Source: Microbacterium sp.
GTDB taxonomy: Bacteria > Actinomycetota > Actinomycetes > Actinomycetales > Microbacteriaceae
Assembly: GCA_017306415.1 (NCBI GenBank)
Contig: JAFKIL010000007.1
Span: 113,045-177,044 of the forward strand
DNA length: 64,000 nucleotides
Direction: 5' to 3'
Shown here piece by piece: positions 35,384 to 45,371 of the stretch. A program made the translations under genes and the position numbers. How positions within the stretch are numbered: the stretch's first letter is position 1; each line of letters opens with the position of its first letter. The notes below the pieces were generated by a model that was not told the origin of the DNA, did not search any database, and was given only the letters and a program-made list of their open reading frames with translations.

Positions 35384-36655
35384 GTGTCCGCATCGACCTA
35401 CTACCAGCACGGCCTGCGCCGCATGACAGGGCGCAGCACCGACGAGCCGCACCGCGCGGCGACGCCGCTCGAGCTCTTCTTCGACCTCACGTTCGTCGCC
35501 GCGTTCGGCGTCGCCGGCGAGCAGCTGGCGCACGGTGTCGCGGAAGGCCATGTCGGTGCGGCGGTGGCGGGATTCGCGTTCGCGATGCTGGCGATCGTGT
35601 GGGCGTGGATCAACTATTCCTGGTTCGCGTCCGCGTTCGACACCGACGACTGGCTGTTCCGCGTGCTGACGATGGTGCAGATGGCGGGGGTGATCGTGCT
35701 CGCGATCGGGCTTCCCGAGATGTTGGCGTCCCTCGACCACGGCGAGCGCGTGTCCAACGAGGTGATGGTCGCCGGATACGTGGTGATGCGCGTCGCGGCG
35801 ATCGCGCAGTGGCTGCGCGCCGCGCGCGGCAATCCGCGCCACCGGAAGGTCGCGACGACGTACGCGTGGTACATCGGCATCGCCCAGGTGGGATGGGTCG
35901 TCCTCATCCTCCTGCCGGTGGGGCTGTGGGCCTTCTGCGTCGCGGCGGTCGTCCTCCTCGTGATCGAGTGGAGCGGTCCGGTCATCGCGGAGTACAAGGG
36001 CGCGCTACACGGCGGCGGTACGCCGTGGCACGCGCATCACATCGCCGAGCGCTACTCCCTGCTGGCGATCATCGCCCTCGGCGAGACGGTGCTCGGCACC
36101 CTCGCGGCCGCGCAGGCGATCACCACTGCGGAGGGATGGAGCTTCACCTCCGTCATGGTCATCGCGCTCGGCGTCGTGCTGTCCTTCGCACTGTGGTGGA
36201 CCTACTTCCTGGTCCCGAGCGCGCCGATCCTGGCCGTCCGCCGCTCGAAGGCGTTCCCGTGGGGCTACGGACATCTCCTGGTGTTCGCATCGATCGCCGC
36301 GGTGGGCGCAGGACTCCACGTCATCGGGTACGTGTACGACGACCACTACGAGGTGGGCACGCTCACGGTCATCACCGCGATCGCGGTGCCGGTGATCGTC
36401 TTCATGGTGTCGCTGTACCTGCTGCACGCGTGGCTGGTGTCGTCGTTCCCCAAGAACAGCCTCGTGCAGACGGGCACGCTCCTGCTCCCCGTCCTCGCGA
36501 TCGTGGTCGCCGCCGCGGGTGCACCCCTGTGGGTGGGTCTGCTGCTGGTTGTGCTCTCACCCGTGCTGATCGTGCTGTCGTTCGAACGCGGCGCGTGGCG
36601 CGCGCTCGAGGCTCAGGTGAGCCGGGCCGTGGAGGCGGCCCGCGTCAGCCCGTGA
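35384..36655 (+). CDS. Low temperature requirement protein A (LtrA) family membrane protein
   Basis: 423 aa with about 12 membrane segments. The N-terminal block RAATPLELFFDLTFVAAFGV and the later HHIAERYSLLAIIALGETVL are signatures of the LtrA family, named from Listeria growth at low temperature. The biochemical role is unknown. The GTG start follows AGGGGGGA. It ends one base before the stop codon of the convergent pstB gene. It is unrelated to the intron-encoded LtrA reverse transcriptase. Confidence 0.88.
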   Translation: MSASTYYQHGLRRMTGRSTDEPHRAATPLELFFDLTFVAAFGVAGEQLAHGVAEGHVGAAVAGFAFAMLAIVWAWINYSWFASAFDTDDWLFRVLTMVQMAGVIVLAIGLPEMLASLDHGERVSNEVMVAGYVVMRVAAIAQWLRAARGNPRHRKVATTYAWYIGIAQVGWVVLILLPVGLWAFCVAAVVLLVIEWSGPVIAEYKGALHGGGTPWHAHHIAERYSLLAIIALGETVLGTLAAAQAITTAEGWSFTSVMVIALGVVLSFALWWTYFLVPSAPILAVRRSKAFPWGYGHLLVFASIAAVGAGLHVIGYVYDDHYEVGTLTVITAIAVPVIVFMVSLYLLHAWLVSSFPKNSLVQTGTLLLPVLAIVVAAAGAPLWVGLLLVVLSPVLIVLSFERGAWRALEAQVSRAVEAARVSP

Positions 36656-37435
36656 CTACCCGAAGCGGCCGGAGACGTAGTCCTCGGTCGCCTGCACGCT
36701 CGGCGCCGTGAACAGCGTCGCGGTGTCGTTGTACTCGATGAGCTTGCCCGGCTTGCCCGTGCCGGCGATGTTGAAGAACGCCGTCTTGTCGGACACACGG
36801 GATGCCTGCTGCATGTTGTGCGTCACGATGACGATGGTGTACTCGGCCTTGAGCTGGCCGATGAGCTCCTCGATGGCGTACGTCGATATGGGGTCGAGCG
36901 CCGAGCAGGGCTCGTCCATGAGCAGGACGTCCGGGGACACCGCGATGGCGCGCGCGATGCACAGCCGCTGCTGCTGGCCGCCGGACAGACCGGCGCCGGG
37001 CTTCTCGAGGCGGTCCTTCACCTCGTTCCAGAGGTTCGCCCCCTGCAACGACGACTCGACAAGGGCATCGGCATCCGACTTCGACATGCGCTTGTTGTTG
37101 AGACGCACGCCGGCCAGCACGTTGTCGCGGATGGACATCGTCGGGAACGGGTTGGGCCGCTGGAAGACCATGCCGATCTGTCGGCGCACGAGCACCGGGT
37201 CGACGCCGGTCCCGTAGAGGTTGTCGCCGTCGACGAGCACCTCGCCTTCGACGCGGCCTCCGGGGATGACCTCGTGCATGCGGTTGAGGGTGCGCAGGAA
37301 GGTGGACTTGCCGCAGCCGGACGGTCCGATGAACGCCGTCACGGTCCGCGGCGCGATCTCCATGGAGACGCCTTCGACAGCGAGGAAGTCGCTGTAGTAG
37401 ACGTTCAGATCGTTGACTTCGATGCTCTTGGACAC
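36656..37435 (-). CDS. pstB: Phosphate ABC transporter ATP-binding protein
   Basis: 259-aa ATPase of the high-affinity phosphate importer. Walker A is GPSGCGKST, the signature motif LSGGQQQR, Walker [13 protein letters not shown], and the switch His lies in [13 protein letters not shown]. These and the length fit PstB. It is the last gene of pstSCAB and starts 16 bp after pstA. It probably also acts with PhoU in signalling to the SenX3/RegX3 system encoded at 52.4-55.3 kb. Confidence 0.97.
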   Translation of the reverse strand: MSKSIEVNDLNVYYSDFLAVEGVSMEIAPRTVTAFIGPSGCGKSTFLRTLNRMHEVIPGGRVEGEVLVDGDNLYGTGVDPVLVRRQIGMVFQRPNPFPTMSIRDNVLAGVRLNNKRMSKSDADALVESSLQGANLWNEVKDRLEKPGAGLSGGQQQRLCIARAIAVSPDVLLMDEPCSALDPISTYAIEELIGQLKAEYTIVIVTHNMQQASRVSDKTAFFNIAGTGKPGKLIEYNDTATLFTAPSVQATEDYVSGRFG

Positions 37436-37451
37436 CAGGGTGCCTTCCTTG

Positions 37452-38561
37452 CTAACGGACCTTCGGCGCGAAGACCTTCGCGACGATACGGGCGATGAGG
37501 TTGAAGATGACGACCAGGATCACGAGGAGGAGGGCCGCGCCCCACGCCTGTGCCTGCGATGCGTCGATGTCCTTGCCGGGGAAACTGTAGGCGGTGTACG
37601 CCTGCACGGCGAGCGTCTGCATGGGATCGCGGAACGGGTTCGCGTTGAAGTTGTCGGTGAAGCTCGCCGCGATGAAGATCGGGGCCGTCTCGCCGACGAC
37701 CCGCGCGATCGCGAGCACGACGCCGGTGACGATGCCGCTGGCCGCCGTGCGCAGGACGACCTTCATGATCGTCGTCGACTTCGGCACGCCCAGGGCGAGC
37801 GATGCCTCGCGCAGCTCGCTCGGCACGAGCCGGATCATCTCCTCCGTGGACCGCACGACGATGGGGATCATCAGCACGCACAGGGCGACTGACGCGGAGA
37901 AGCCGCTGAAGGCCTTCGGCCCGACGATGAGCGCGAACAGCGAGAACGCGAACAGACCGGCGACGATGGAGGGGATGCCGGTCATGACGTCGACGAGGAA
38001 GGTGATCGTGCGCCGCAGCGGGTTGGTCGGCAGCGAGTACTCGGTGAGGTATACGGCGGTCAGGATGCCGATGGGCACCGAGATCAGGGTCGCGATGCCG
38101 GTGATGATGAGCGTGCCGACGATCGACTGCAGGGCGCCGGGCGTGTTCACCACCGCGAGGGTGTTGGGGTCGAAGGTCGACCCGCCGACGGACGTGATGA
38201 AGGTCCAGTTGACGACCTTGATGCCCTGCGCGACGACGGTCCAGAGCGTGGAGATGAGCGGCGCGACGGCGAGCACGAAGAACGCGGTCACAATGCCGCG
38301 GACGACGCGATCGACCGCCTTGCGGCGATTCTCGACGATCGACGAGCCGACGCCGATGGCGATCAGGTAGAACACCGCGGTCAGCACCAGCCAGACGGCG
38401 ATATTCAGGTGCTGCGTGACGACGAACAGGACGAGGGCGACCGCCGCGGCGACCGCCACGAGGACGATCGGCTCGATGAAGCGGGGCAGCCGCCCGCTGG
38501 TGAGCCGCGCCGGGCCCGAGGTCCGATCCGTCGTCTCGGGTGCTGCGGTCGGCGCGCTCAT
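37452..38561 (-). CDS. pstA: Phosphate ABC transporter permease
   Basis: 369-aa membrane permease. An N-terminal extension of about 90 residues with two helices precedes the usual six-helix core. The permease loop with [20 protein letters not shown] (EAA motif) couples to PstB, followed by [10 protein letters not shown], a PstA signature. The ATG at 38561 lies in a 4-bp overlap with the pstC stop. With PstC it forms the phosphate channel. Confidence 0.95.
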   Translation of the reverse strand: MSAPTAAPETTDRTSGPARLTSGRLPRFIEPIVLVAVAAAVALVLFVVTQHLNIAVWLVLTAVFYLIAIGVGSSIVENRRKAVDRVVRGIVTAFFVLAVAPLISTLWTVVAQGIKVVNWTFITSVGGSTFDPNTLAVVNTPGALQSIVGTLIITGIATLISVPIGILTAVYLTEYSLPTNPLRRTITFLVDVMTGIPSIVAGLFAFSLFALIVGPKAFSGFSASVALCVLMIPIVVRSTEEMIRLVPSELREASLALGVPKSTTIMKVVLRTAASGIVTGVVLAIARVVGETAPIFIAASFTDNFNANPFRDPMQTLAVQAYTAYSFPGKDIDASQAQAWGAALLLVILVVIFNLIARIVAKVFAPKVR

Positions 38562-39571
38562 GCGCTCTTTCCTTCCTTGCGACGCCGGCGCTTCTTGCCG
38601 GGGCCGGTCGCCGTGATGATGTACCGCGCGAGGATGTTGACCGCGAGCGACACCACGAACAGCATGAGACCCGTGCCGATGAGCGCGGAGCGCTGGATGT
38701 CGCTGGCCACCGGGAAGTTCAGCGCGATGTTCGCGGCGATCGTCTGCGAGTTGTAGCCGTCGGTGAGGACGAGGAGCGAGTACAGCACCGAGGGCGAGAT
38801 GATCAGCGCGATCGCCATCGTCTCGCCCAGGGCCCGCCCCAGGCCGAGCAGCGTGGCCGAGACCATGCCGCTGCGGGCGTAGGGGAAGACGGAGAGACGG
38901 ATCATCTCCCATCGGGTCGCGCCCAGCGCGAGGGCCGCCTCCTCGTGGAGGCGCGGCGTCTGGAGGAAGATCTCCCGCGTGATGGAGGTCACGATCGGCA
39001 GGATCATGACCGCGAGCACCACGCCGCCGGCGAGCATCGTCGATCCGGTACTGGAGACGGGGCCCGAGAACAGCGGGATCCAGCCGAAGTACTGGTTGAG
39101 GAAGTCCGAGAGGGGGAGCAGGAAGGGGCGGATGACGATGATGCCCCACAGGCCGAAGACGATCGAGGGCACCGCGGCCAGCAGGTCGACGATGTAGCCG
39201 AGGAAGCCCGCGATGCGGCGCGGGGCGTAGTGCGAGATGAACAGCGCGATGCCGATCGCGACGGGTGCGCCGAGCACCATCGCGATGAGCGCCGACCAGA
39301 TGCTGCCCCACAGGAGGGGACCGACGTATTCCCAGAAACTGCCCCACGGGCGGTGGGCGGGGTTCTGGATGGAGCTGAGGTCGGGGTTCGCCGCCCAGTT
39401 CGCCGTCATCGCGGGGATGCCCTTGATGATGAGGAAGATGGCCACCCCGGCGAGGATCACCATGATCAGGGAGGCGGAGCCGGCGGAGAGACCGAGGAAG
39501 ATCCGGTCGCTGGCGCGACGCGTGCTCTTGGTGGGCTTCGCGGCGGGGGGTCGGATTGCGGTGTCAGCCAT
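38558..39571 (-). CDS. pstC: Phosphate ABC transporter permease
   Basis: 337-aa permease with six core membrane helices. The sequence PLLWGSIWSALIAMVLGAPV near the third helix, the coupling loop HEEAALALGATRWEMIRLSV and GLGRALGETMAI identify PstC. It pairs with PstA and overlaps its start by 4 bp. A 15-bp GC stem-loop lies between it and pstS, which may lower its expression relative to the binding protein. Confidence 0.96.
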   Translation of the reverse strand: MADTAIRPPAAKPTKSTRRASDRIFLGLSAGSASLIMVILAGVAIFLIIKGIPAMTANWAANPDLSSIQNPAHRPWGSFWEYVGPLLWGSIWSALIAMVLGAPVAIGIALFISHYAPRRIAGFLGYIVDLLAAVPSIVFGLWGIIVIRPFLLPLSDFLNQYFGWIPLFSGPVSSTGSTMLAGGVVLAVMILPIVTSITREIFLQTPRLHEEAALALGATRWEMIRLSVFPYARSGMVSATLLGLGRALGETMAIALIISPSVLYSLLVLTDGYNSQTIAANIALNFPVASDIQRSALIGTGLMLFVVSLAVNILARYIITATGPGKKRRRRKEGKSA

Positions 39572-39693
39572 GGCGGTCCTGCCGGTGTCGCATCTGCACG
39601 GGTCCTGTCGGGTTGGATGTCGCGCGTATCGGTCGGGAGACAGTCTCCCGACTCAACCCCGCCTCCGGCTAGTGCCGGGGGCGGGATTCAGCC

Positions 39694-39726
39694 CGCCCGC
39701 CCCGACGCCGGGCGTCGGGGCGGGCG
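39694..39726 (-). terminator. 15-bp hairpin between pstS and pstC
   Basis: CGCCCGCCCCGACGC and its exact complement GCGTCGGGGCGGGCG are separated by 3 nt, 12 bp after the pstS stop on the minus strand. It may act as a partial terminator or as a 3' block that stabilises pstS mRNA, so that more PstS than permease is made. Confidence 0.65.
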
Positions 39727-39738
39727 AACCGACCGTGC

Positions 39739-40866
39739 TTACTTGATCGCGTCGATCGTCTTCTGCGCGTCCTTCAGGATCGAGTCCGGAAGCGGCGCGG
39801 AGCCGGCGTTCTTGGCAGCGACCTGCTGACCGAGCGTGCTGGCCACGAAGCCGAGGTAGGACTTGGTGACCTTCGCCTGCGCCGCGTCCTTGAACGTGGT
39901 GCACGCGATGGCGTACGAGACGAGCGGGATCGGGTAGGTCTCGGCCGTCAGCTTCGAGTAGTCGAACTTCTTCGACAGGTCACCCGCGACGCCGTTGGAG
40001 GCATCCGTCGCGGCGACCTCGAAGGTCTTCGCGACGGCCTCGGCGCTGAACGGCACGGCGGTGCCGTCCTGGATGATCTCGGCGGCGTTGAGGTCGCCGA
40101 TCGCAGAGTGGTCCGCGTACCCGATCGTTCCGCTGCCCGCCTTGACCGCACCGACGACGCCCGAGCCGCCCTTCTGCAGGGAGACGTTGCCGCTGACCGG
40201 CCAGTTCTTGCCGGCGGGGTAGGTCCAGACCGACGACTGCGTGGCGGCGAGGTAGTTGGTGAAGTTCGCCGTCGTTCCCGAGCCGTCCGAACGCGCGACG
40301 GTCGTGATCTTGCCCGCGGGGAGAGCGGTGCCGTTGTCCTTGGTGATCGCCGGGTCGGACCAGTCGGTGATCTTCAGGTCGAAGATCTTCGCGATGGTCT
40401 CGCCGCTGAGCTTGAGGCTCGTGACGCCGGGCACGTTGAAGATGATCGCGACGCCGTCGAGGTAGACGGGGATGTTGACGCCGCCGTCCGTGCACAGCGA
40501 CTTCGACTTGGTGGTCTCGTCGGCGGAGAGCGGAGCGTCGGAGCCGGCGAAGTCGTACGCGCCGCTCAGGAAGTTCGTCACGCCGCCGCCGGAGCCCTGC
40601 GACTTGTCGTAGTTGACGGTCACGCCCTTGACCTGGGCGTTGTACGCCGCGGTCCACGCAGCCTGTGCGTTGGCCTGGGCGCTGGAGCCGCCCGCGGTGA
40701 TGGTGCCGGTGAGGCTCGTGTCGAGCGTGACGTTGACGCCCGAGTCGGTCGGCGTGCTGCTGCCGCTCGAGGACGGCGAGGTCCCGCCGCTCGATGCACA
40801 GCCCGCGAGGGCAAGTGCCGCGACGGCCGCGATCGCGCCCGCCTGGGCGATTCTGGTGATCTTCAT
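39739..40866 (-). CDS. pstS: Phosphate-binding lipoprotein
   Basis: 375-aa substrate-binding protein of the Pst importer. A signal peptide ends in the lipobox LALAGC (about residues 18-23), so it is lipid-anchored. The binding-fold blocks GGSSAQANAQAAW, DFAGSDAPLSADE and ARSDGSGTTANF (phosphate ligands Ser/Arg/Asp/Thr) match PstS. It is the first gene of pstSCAB; a clear PHO box lies about 90 bp upstream. Confidence 0.96.
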   Translation of the reverse strand: MKITRIAQAGAIAAVAALALAGCASSGGTSPSSSGSSTPTDSGVNVTLDTSLTGTITAGGSSAQANAQAAWTAAYNAQVKGVTVNYDKSQGSGGGVTNFLSGAYDFAGSDAPLSADETTKSKSLCTDGGVNIPVYLDGVAIIFNVPGVTSLKLSGETIAKIFDLKITDWSDPAITKDNGTALPAGKITTVARSDGSGTTANFTNYLAATQSSVWTYPAGKNWPVSGNVSLQKGGSGVVGAVKAGSGTIGYADHSAIGDLNAAEIIQDGTAVPFSAEAVAKTFEVAATDASNGVAGDLSKKFDYSKLTAETYPIPLVSYAIACTTFKDAAQAKVTKSYLGFVASTLGQQVAAKNAGSAPLPDSILKDAQKTIDAIK

Positions 40867-40954
40867 TCGAAGTCCTTCACAGTTGCTGGGTCACACCCCG
40901 GGTGCAGGGTTGTCTGGAACGTAGACAGCCCGTCTTACCGGACGGAGTTCCGAT

Positions 40955-40972
40955 GGTGAACGGCAGGTGAAC
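40955..40972 (-). promoter_or_regulatory. PHO box before pstS
   Basis: On the minus strand GTTCACC-N4-GTTCACC, two perfect copies 11 bp apart, the actinobacterial PhoP/RegX3 recognition form. TAAGAC lies 17 bp downstream and may be the -10, so the box would act at the -35 position. Confidence 0.88.
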
Positions 40973-41011
40973 GACCCCTGGGAGCGGGAGGCGCGCGCTC
41001 CCGCGCTCCCG

Positions 41012-41950
41012 TCAGACCTTCGGCTCGTGCGTCTCGATCGCGACGATGCCCGAGCCGGGGTTCGTCGCCGAGAGGTGCACGACGGAGAACGCGGCCACTT
41101 CGAGCGCGGACGCACTGCCGAGGTACGAGCCCCGCAGCGTGCCGGTCGCGAGGGCGATCTCGTTGAGGATGTCGGGCAGCACGGGACCGTGGCTGCACAG
41201 GACGACGGGCTTGCGGGCGCGCACGCGGCGGCCGATGACGTCGCGGACCTCGGCGGTGCCCTCTTCCCAGGCATCCTGGCTGATCTTCGCCGTGCGGTGG
41301 ATCTTGCGCCCGGTGGCGGCCGCCAGCGGTGCGACGGTGGTCACGCATCGCACGGCATCGCTCGTGACGATGCGGCGGACGCCGAACGACTGCAGCGGTC
41401 CGGCGATCGACGTCGCCTGCCGCGCCCCCCGGCTCGTCAGCGGGCGCATCGCATCCGGACCCGTCCAGTCCTCGCGCGGCACCGCCTTCGCGTGACGGAG
41501 GGCGATCAGCGGGAATGTCCGCAGCACGCCGTCGTCGACGATGCGGAGGAAGTTCTCCAGGATCTCGACGTCGACGGGGTAGCTGAGGCGCGCCAGGGCC
41601 TTCTTCGGGCTGAGCCACTCGATCGCGGCGATCTCCTTGTTCGGCACGAACGCGGAGGCGCGGATCGCCTCAGCCGTCGCCTCGGCGGACCAGTAGTGGA
41701 CGATCTTCTGACGCTTGCTGGGCAGCCGATACCGGGACACCCCGACCGGGACGCCGAGCGCGACGCGGATACCGGTCTCCTCGAAGATCTCGCGTGCCGC
41801 GGTCTCGGCGAGCATCTCACCGGGATCGACCTTGCCCTTGGGGAGGGTGACGTCGGCGTAGGCGGTGCGGTGGATGACGAGGACGGTGAGCTTGCCCTCG
41901 ACCAGGCGCCACACGACACCCCCCGCCGCGTAGACGGCGGTCTCGCTCAT
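41012..41950 (-). CDS. NUDIX hydrolase with histidine-phosphatase domain (MutT1-like)
   Basis: 312-aa two-domain protein. The N-terminal NUDIX box [20 protein letters not shown] plus TGI is complete (residues about 40-62). The C-terminal domain is of the histidine phosphatase type, with LRHAKA at its start and [10 protein letters not shown] late. The layout equals mycobacterial MutT1, which clears 8-oxo-dGTP and diadenosine polyphosphates. It overlaps the end of ppk by 4 bp, so the two are co-translated; a link to polyphosphate or nucleotide pools is likely. Confidence 0.9.
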   Translation of the reverse strand: MSETAVYAAGGVVWRLVEGKLTVLVIHRTAYADVTLPKGKVDPGEMLAETAAREIFEETGIRVALGVPVGVSRYRLPSKRQKIVHYWSAEATAEAIRASAFVPNKEIAAIEWLSPKKALARLSYPVDVEILENFLRIVDDGVLRTFPLIALRHAKAVPREDWTGPDAMRPLTSRGARQATSIAGPLQSFGVRRIVTSDAVRCVTTVAPLAAATGRKIHRTAKISQDAWEEGTAEVRDVIGRRVRARKPVVLCSHGPVLPDILNEIALATGTLRGSYLGSASALEVAAFSVVHLSATNPGSGIVAIETHEPKV

Positions 41951-44112
41951 CGGACCGCCCGTGCCCGTCGGCGGCGCTGGACGTTCGACATCGTGCGGTC
42001 TTGGAGATCGACCAGGGGCTTGCCGTTCTCGCCGACGCTGTGCCGGACCCACTCGCCCTCCGGGCCGAGATGCCACGAACTCGTCCCGTCGCTCATCGCG
42101 AGCGTGAACAGATCGTCCATCTCCTTCAGGTGGCCGGGCGCCACGACGCGCACGAGGACCTCGATCCGCCGATCGAGGTTGCGGTGCATCATGTCGGCGC
42201 TGCCGATGTAGACCTGCGGGTCGCCGTCGTTCGCGAACGAGAAGATGCGGGAGTGCTCCAGGTACCTGCCGAGGATGCTGCGCACCGTGATGTTCTCGCT
42301 CATTCCCGGCACGCCCGGCTTGAGGCTGCAGATCCCGCGCACCCAGATCTCGACGGGGACGCCGGCCTGACTCGCGCGGTAGAGCGCGTCGATGATCTGC
42401 TCGTCGACCATCGAGTTCACCTTGATGCGGATGCCGGAGGCTTTGCCGGCCTCCGCGTTGCGGCGCTCCTTGTCGATCAGGCGCAGGAGGCCCTTGCGGA
42501 GGTGGCGCGGCGCGACGAGGAGGCGCTTGAACTTCTTCTCGATCGCGTAGCCGCTCAGCTCGTTGAACAGCCGGATGAGGTCGCGACCGACCTGCTCGTC
42601 CGTCGTGAACAGCCCGAAGTCCTCGTAGATCCGGCTCGTCTTGGGGTTGTAGTTGCCCGTCCCGATGTGGGAGTAGCTGCGCAGCGTCCCCTCCTCCTCG
42701 CGGATCACCAGCGCGAGCTTGCAGTGGGTCTTGAGGCCGACGAGGCCGTAGACGACGTGGACGCCGGCCTTCTCGAGCTTGCGGGCCCACACGATGTTGG
42801 CCGCCTCGTCGAAGCGGGCCTTCACCTCGACGAGGGCGAGCACCTGCTTGCCGGCCTCCGCGGCGTCGATGAGCGCCTGCACGATGGGGCTGTCGCCCGA
42901 GGTGCGGTACAGCGTCTGCTTGATGGCGAGCACGTGCGGGTCCTTGGCGGCCTGCTCCAGGAACGCCTGCACGCTCGTCGTGAACGACTCGTACGGGTGA
43001 TGCACCAGGACATCCGCCATCCGGATCGCCGCGAAGATGTCGGGGCGTTCGTTGCTGTCGCCCGGCTGGAAGGCCAGCGCCGTGATCGGGACGTGCGGCG
43101 GATAGCGCAGATCGGGGCGCGCGATCCGTCCCAGATCGAAAAGCCCGCGGAGGTCGAGGGCGCCCGGCAGCCGGTAGACCTGCTGCTCGCTGATGTCGAG
43201 CTCGTCGATCAGCAGATCGAGCGTGAGGTCGTCCATGTCGTCGGTGACCTCGAGCCGGATCGGCGGGCCGAACCGCCGGCGCAGCAGCTCCGCCTCGAGG
43301 GCCTGGATGAGATTCTCGGTCTCGTCCTCCTCGATCTCGACGTCCTCGTTGCGCGTGAGGCGGAACGTGTGGTGGTCGAGGATCTCCATCCCTGGGAAGA
43401 GGTCCGCGAGGTTGTTGGCGATGAGGTCTTCGAGCGGCAGGAACCGGATGCGCTCGCCCTCCTCGCCGACGCGCACGAACCGGGGGAGCATCGGAGGCAC
43501 CTTGAGGCGTGCGAACTCCTGGCGCCCCGTGCGGGCGTTCCGGATGCGGATCGCGAGGTTGAGCGACAGGCCCGAGATGTACGGGAACGGATGCGCCGGG
43601 TCGACCGCGAGCGGCATCAGCACGGGGAACACCTGCGCCTGGAAGTAGCGGTAGAGGTCGTCCTTCTCGTCGTCGCCCAGGTCGCCCCACGAGAGGAAGT
43701 CGATGCCGGCGTCGGCGAGGGCCGGCTTGACCTGCGACGTCCAGGCGTCCGCGTGCCTGAGCTGCAGCCGATGCGCTTCGGCCGAGATGTCGGCGAGCAC
43801 GTCCTGTGGCGTGCGGCCGACGTTGGTCGGCACCGCGAGTCCCGTCACGATGCGGCGGCGCAGGCCCGCGACGCGCACCATGAAGAACTCGTCGAGGTTG
43901 CTGCCGAAGATCGCGAGGAAGTTCGCCCGTTCGAGCACCGGCATCGCCGGATCCTCGGCGAGCTCGAGCACACGCTGGTTGAAGGCCAGCCAGCTCAGCT
44001 CGCGATCCAGGTAGCGGCCGTCGGGGAGCTCCGAGTCGAAGACCTCGGCGAGGTCGAAGTCGTCGTCCTCCCCGTCGTCGAGTCCGGTGTCGAGGACCTC
44101 GTGTCCGATCAT
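41947..44112 (-). CDS. ppk: Polyphosphate kinase 1
   Basis: 721-aa PPK1, which reversibly makes polyphosphate from ATP. The N domain starts after an acidic leader with [20 protein letters not shown]. The autophosphorylated His is in [14 protein letters not shown], with the second conserved His in [12 protein letters not shown], and [15 protein letters not shown] near the end. Length is normal. The ATG at 44112 precedes the acidic leader; the frame continues upstream without match. It is the first gene of ppk-NUDIX and has a likely PHO box about 25-40 bp upstream. Confidence 0.95.
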   Translation of the reverse strand: MIGHEVLDTGLDDGEDDDFDLAEVFDSELPDGRYLDRELSWLAFNQRVLELAEDPAMPVLERANFLAIFGSNLDEFFMVRVAGLRRRIVTGLAVPTNVGRTPQDVLADISAEAHRLQLRHADAWTSQVKPALADAGIDFLSWGDLGDDEKDDLYRYFQAQVFPVLMPLAVDPAHPFPYISGLSLNLAIRIRNARTGRQEFARLKVPPMLPRFVRVGEEGERIRFLPLEDLIANNLADLFPGMEILDHHTFRLTRNEDVEIEEDETENLIQALEAELLRRRFGPPIRLEVTDDMDDLTLDLLIDELDISEQQVYRLPGALDLRGLFDLGRIARPDLRYPPHVPITALAFQPGDSNERPDIFAAIRMADVLVHHPYESFTTSVQAFLEQAAKDPHVLAIKQTLYRTSGDSPIVQALIDAAEAGKQVLALVEVKARFDEAANIVWARKLEKAGVHVVYGLVGLKTHCKLALVIREEEGTLRSYSHIGTGNYNPKTSRIYEDFGLFTTDEQVGRDLIRLFNELSGYAIEKKFKRLLVAPRHLRKGLLRLIDKERRNAEAGKASGIRIKVNSMVDEQIIDALYRASQAGVPVEIWVRGICSLKPGVPGMSENITVRSILGRYLEHSRIFSFANDGDPQVYIGSADMMHRNLDRRIEVLVRVVAPGHLKEMDDLFTLAMSDGTSSWHLGPEGEWVRHSVGENGKPLVDLQDRTMSNVQRRRRARAVR

Positions 44113-44133
44113 CCCCTCATCATTGCAGGACGA

Positions 44134-44151
44134 CGTGACGTGCGGGTGAAC
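44134..44151 (-). promoter_or_regulatory. Possible PHO box before ppk
   Basis: Minus strand: a perfect GTTCACC, then 4 nt and CGTCACG (4 of 7 matches). Position 22-39 bp before the ppk ATG. It is weaker than the pstS box, but ppk is a known PhoP target in Streptomyces. Confidence 0.5.
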
Positions 44152-44164
44152 GGCCCCCGGTTCG

Positions 44165-44307
44165 GGCGCGCTGCGCCGCCCATGCCACCGCATGGTTCGG
44201 TAACACGGATCGGATGCCGCGGCACGCCGTGGCGTGCCGCGGCCGCGGCACGCCGTGGCCGCGGCATCCGAACCGGCGCGTCGCCGTCCCGGTCCGCGTT
44301 TTCGAAC
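44165..44307 (+). repeat. Palindromic intergenic repeat, copy 3 (extended)
   Basis: The core at 44195-44307 (113 bp) has ends GTTCGGTAACACGGATC and GGTCCGCGTTTTCGAAC. A 16-bp block GGCGCGCTGCGCCGCC precedes it at 44165-44180, identical in copy 4. Relative to copy 4 the core contains a 26-bp internal duplication of the GC palindrome. It lies between ppk and the TPR gene. Confidence 0.8.
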
Positions 44308-44309
44308 GG

Positions 44310-45371
44310 TCAGCCGGCCGGGGACGGTGCGCCTTGCTTCGCCCGACGCGTGTCGGCGCCGAGCAGCAACGACGGAACTATCACCGACACGAGCATTCCG
44401 GCCTGCCACACGCCGACGGGCCGATCCGCGGGGACGGCGGCGAGTGCGAGACCCGTCGGCAACGCCGCGAGCGCGACGATCGCGGCCAGGGCGACCGGTG
44501 GGTGAGGGCGGCCGTGGCCGAAGAGATACCGCAGCACAGGCCGCCCGGCACGCACGAGGAACAGGGCGACCATGACGAGGACCACGCACAGGCCGGCGGC
44601 GGCGGTCTGCCACAGCGGGCCGGCGACGGACGCGCCCGTCGTCTTCGAGCTGAGCGCCATCAACGCCATCAGCGCGAAGATGCCGCCGGACACCAACGCG
44701 AGATTCGATATCAGTGTCTTGACGCACGTGGCGATGTTGATCCGAGCGAGCTCGTAGAGGGGATCCCGGCGGAGGATGTCGCCGAACACCCGCACGGCGG
44801 CGGCGGGACGTCGTCGATGCAGCATCACGACCGCGAGATTGTTGGCCGCATTGGCGTTGAGCGGGTCGATCGCGAGCGCGGTGCGGAACGCGGACGTCGC
44901 GTCGACGAATTCGCCGCGGAGGCGCCACACCTCTCCGAGGAGGATGTGGGAGCTCGCCGAACTCGGGTCGAGCGTGACCAGTTCCTGTGCGGAGCGAAGC
45001 GCTCTGTCTCCGGGCTTTGCTCCAGCAATGCCGACCCGCGCCACCGCGGCATGGGCGTACCAGTTGTCCGGGTGCACACGGACGGCTTCGTCCGCCATTG
45101 CGATCGCGGTGCTCCGGTCCTGCCGTCCGATCGCGGCCGTCACTCCGACGATGAGACCACCCAGGTCCGCCGGGTCCGCGGCAAGCACCCGATAGGCGAT
45201 CCGCTGCGCCTCGTGGTAGCGGTGGAGCGCGTTGAGCGCATCACCGGCCACGATCAGCGCCTCGCGGTCCTCCGGGTTGCTCGCGAGAAAGGCGGCGACC
45301 GTATTCAGGGCCTCGTCGGGACGGCCGGCTGCTGCAAATGCCTTCGCCTGGTCGACGACCCGAGCACTCAC
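44310..45371 (-). CDS. TPR membrane protein, partner of the AAA+ ATPase
   Basis: 353 aa. Residues about 1-215 are helical TPR-like repeats ([80 protein letters not shown]). Four hydrophobic segments occupy about 228-340, with a short basic tail. It therefore looks like a cytoplasmic TPR scaffold anchored in the membrane. The GTG start overlaps the stop of the AAA+ gene by 4 bp (GTGA), so the two products are made together and probably interact. I do not recognise a characterised homologue. The gene stops 3 bp from palindromic repeat copy 3. Confidence 0.7.
   Translation of the reverse strand: MSARVVDQAKAFAAAGRPDEALNTVAAFLASNPEDREALIVAGDALNALHRYHEAQRIAYRVLAADPADLGGLIVGVTAAIGRQDRSTAIAMADEAVRVHPDNWYAHAAVARVGIAGAKPGDRALRSAQELVTLDPSSASSHILLGEVWRLRGEFVDATSAFRTALAIDPLNANAANNLAVVMLHRRRPAAAVRVFGDILRRDPLYELARINIATCVKTLISNLALVSGGIFALMALMALSSKTTGASVAGPLWQTAAAGLCVVLVMVALFLVRAGRPVLRYLFGHGRPHPPVALAAIVALAALPTGLALAAVPADRPVGVWQAGMLVSVIVPSLLLGADTRRAKQGAPSPAG

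Noticed and set aside
35384-36655. Group II intron protein LtrA
   Set aside because: The sequence is a polytopic membrane protein of the low temperature requirement family, with no reverse transcriptase motifs.
41012-43690. 892-codon open frame running from within ppk into the NUDIX gene
   Set aside because: Its first part is an Arg/Pro-rich out-of-frame reading of ppk. Only the part from 41950 onward matches a family (NUDIX/phosphatase).
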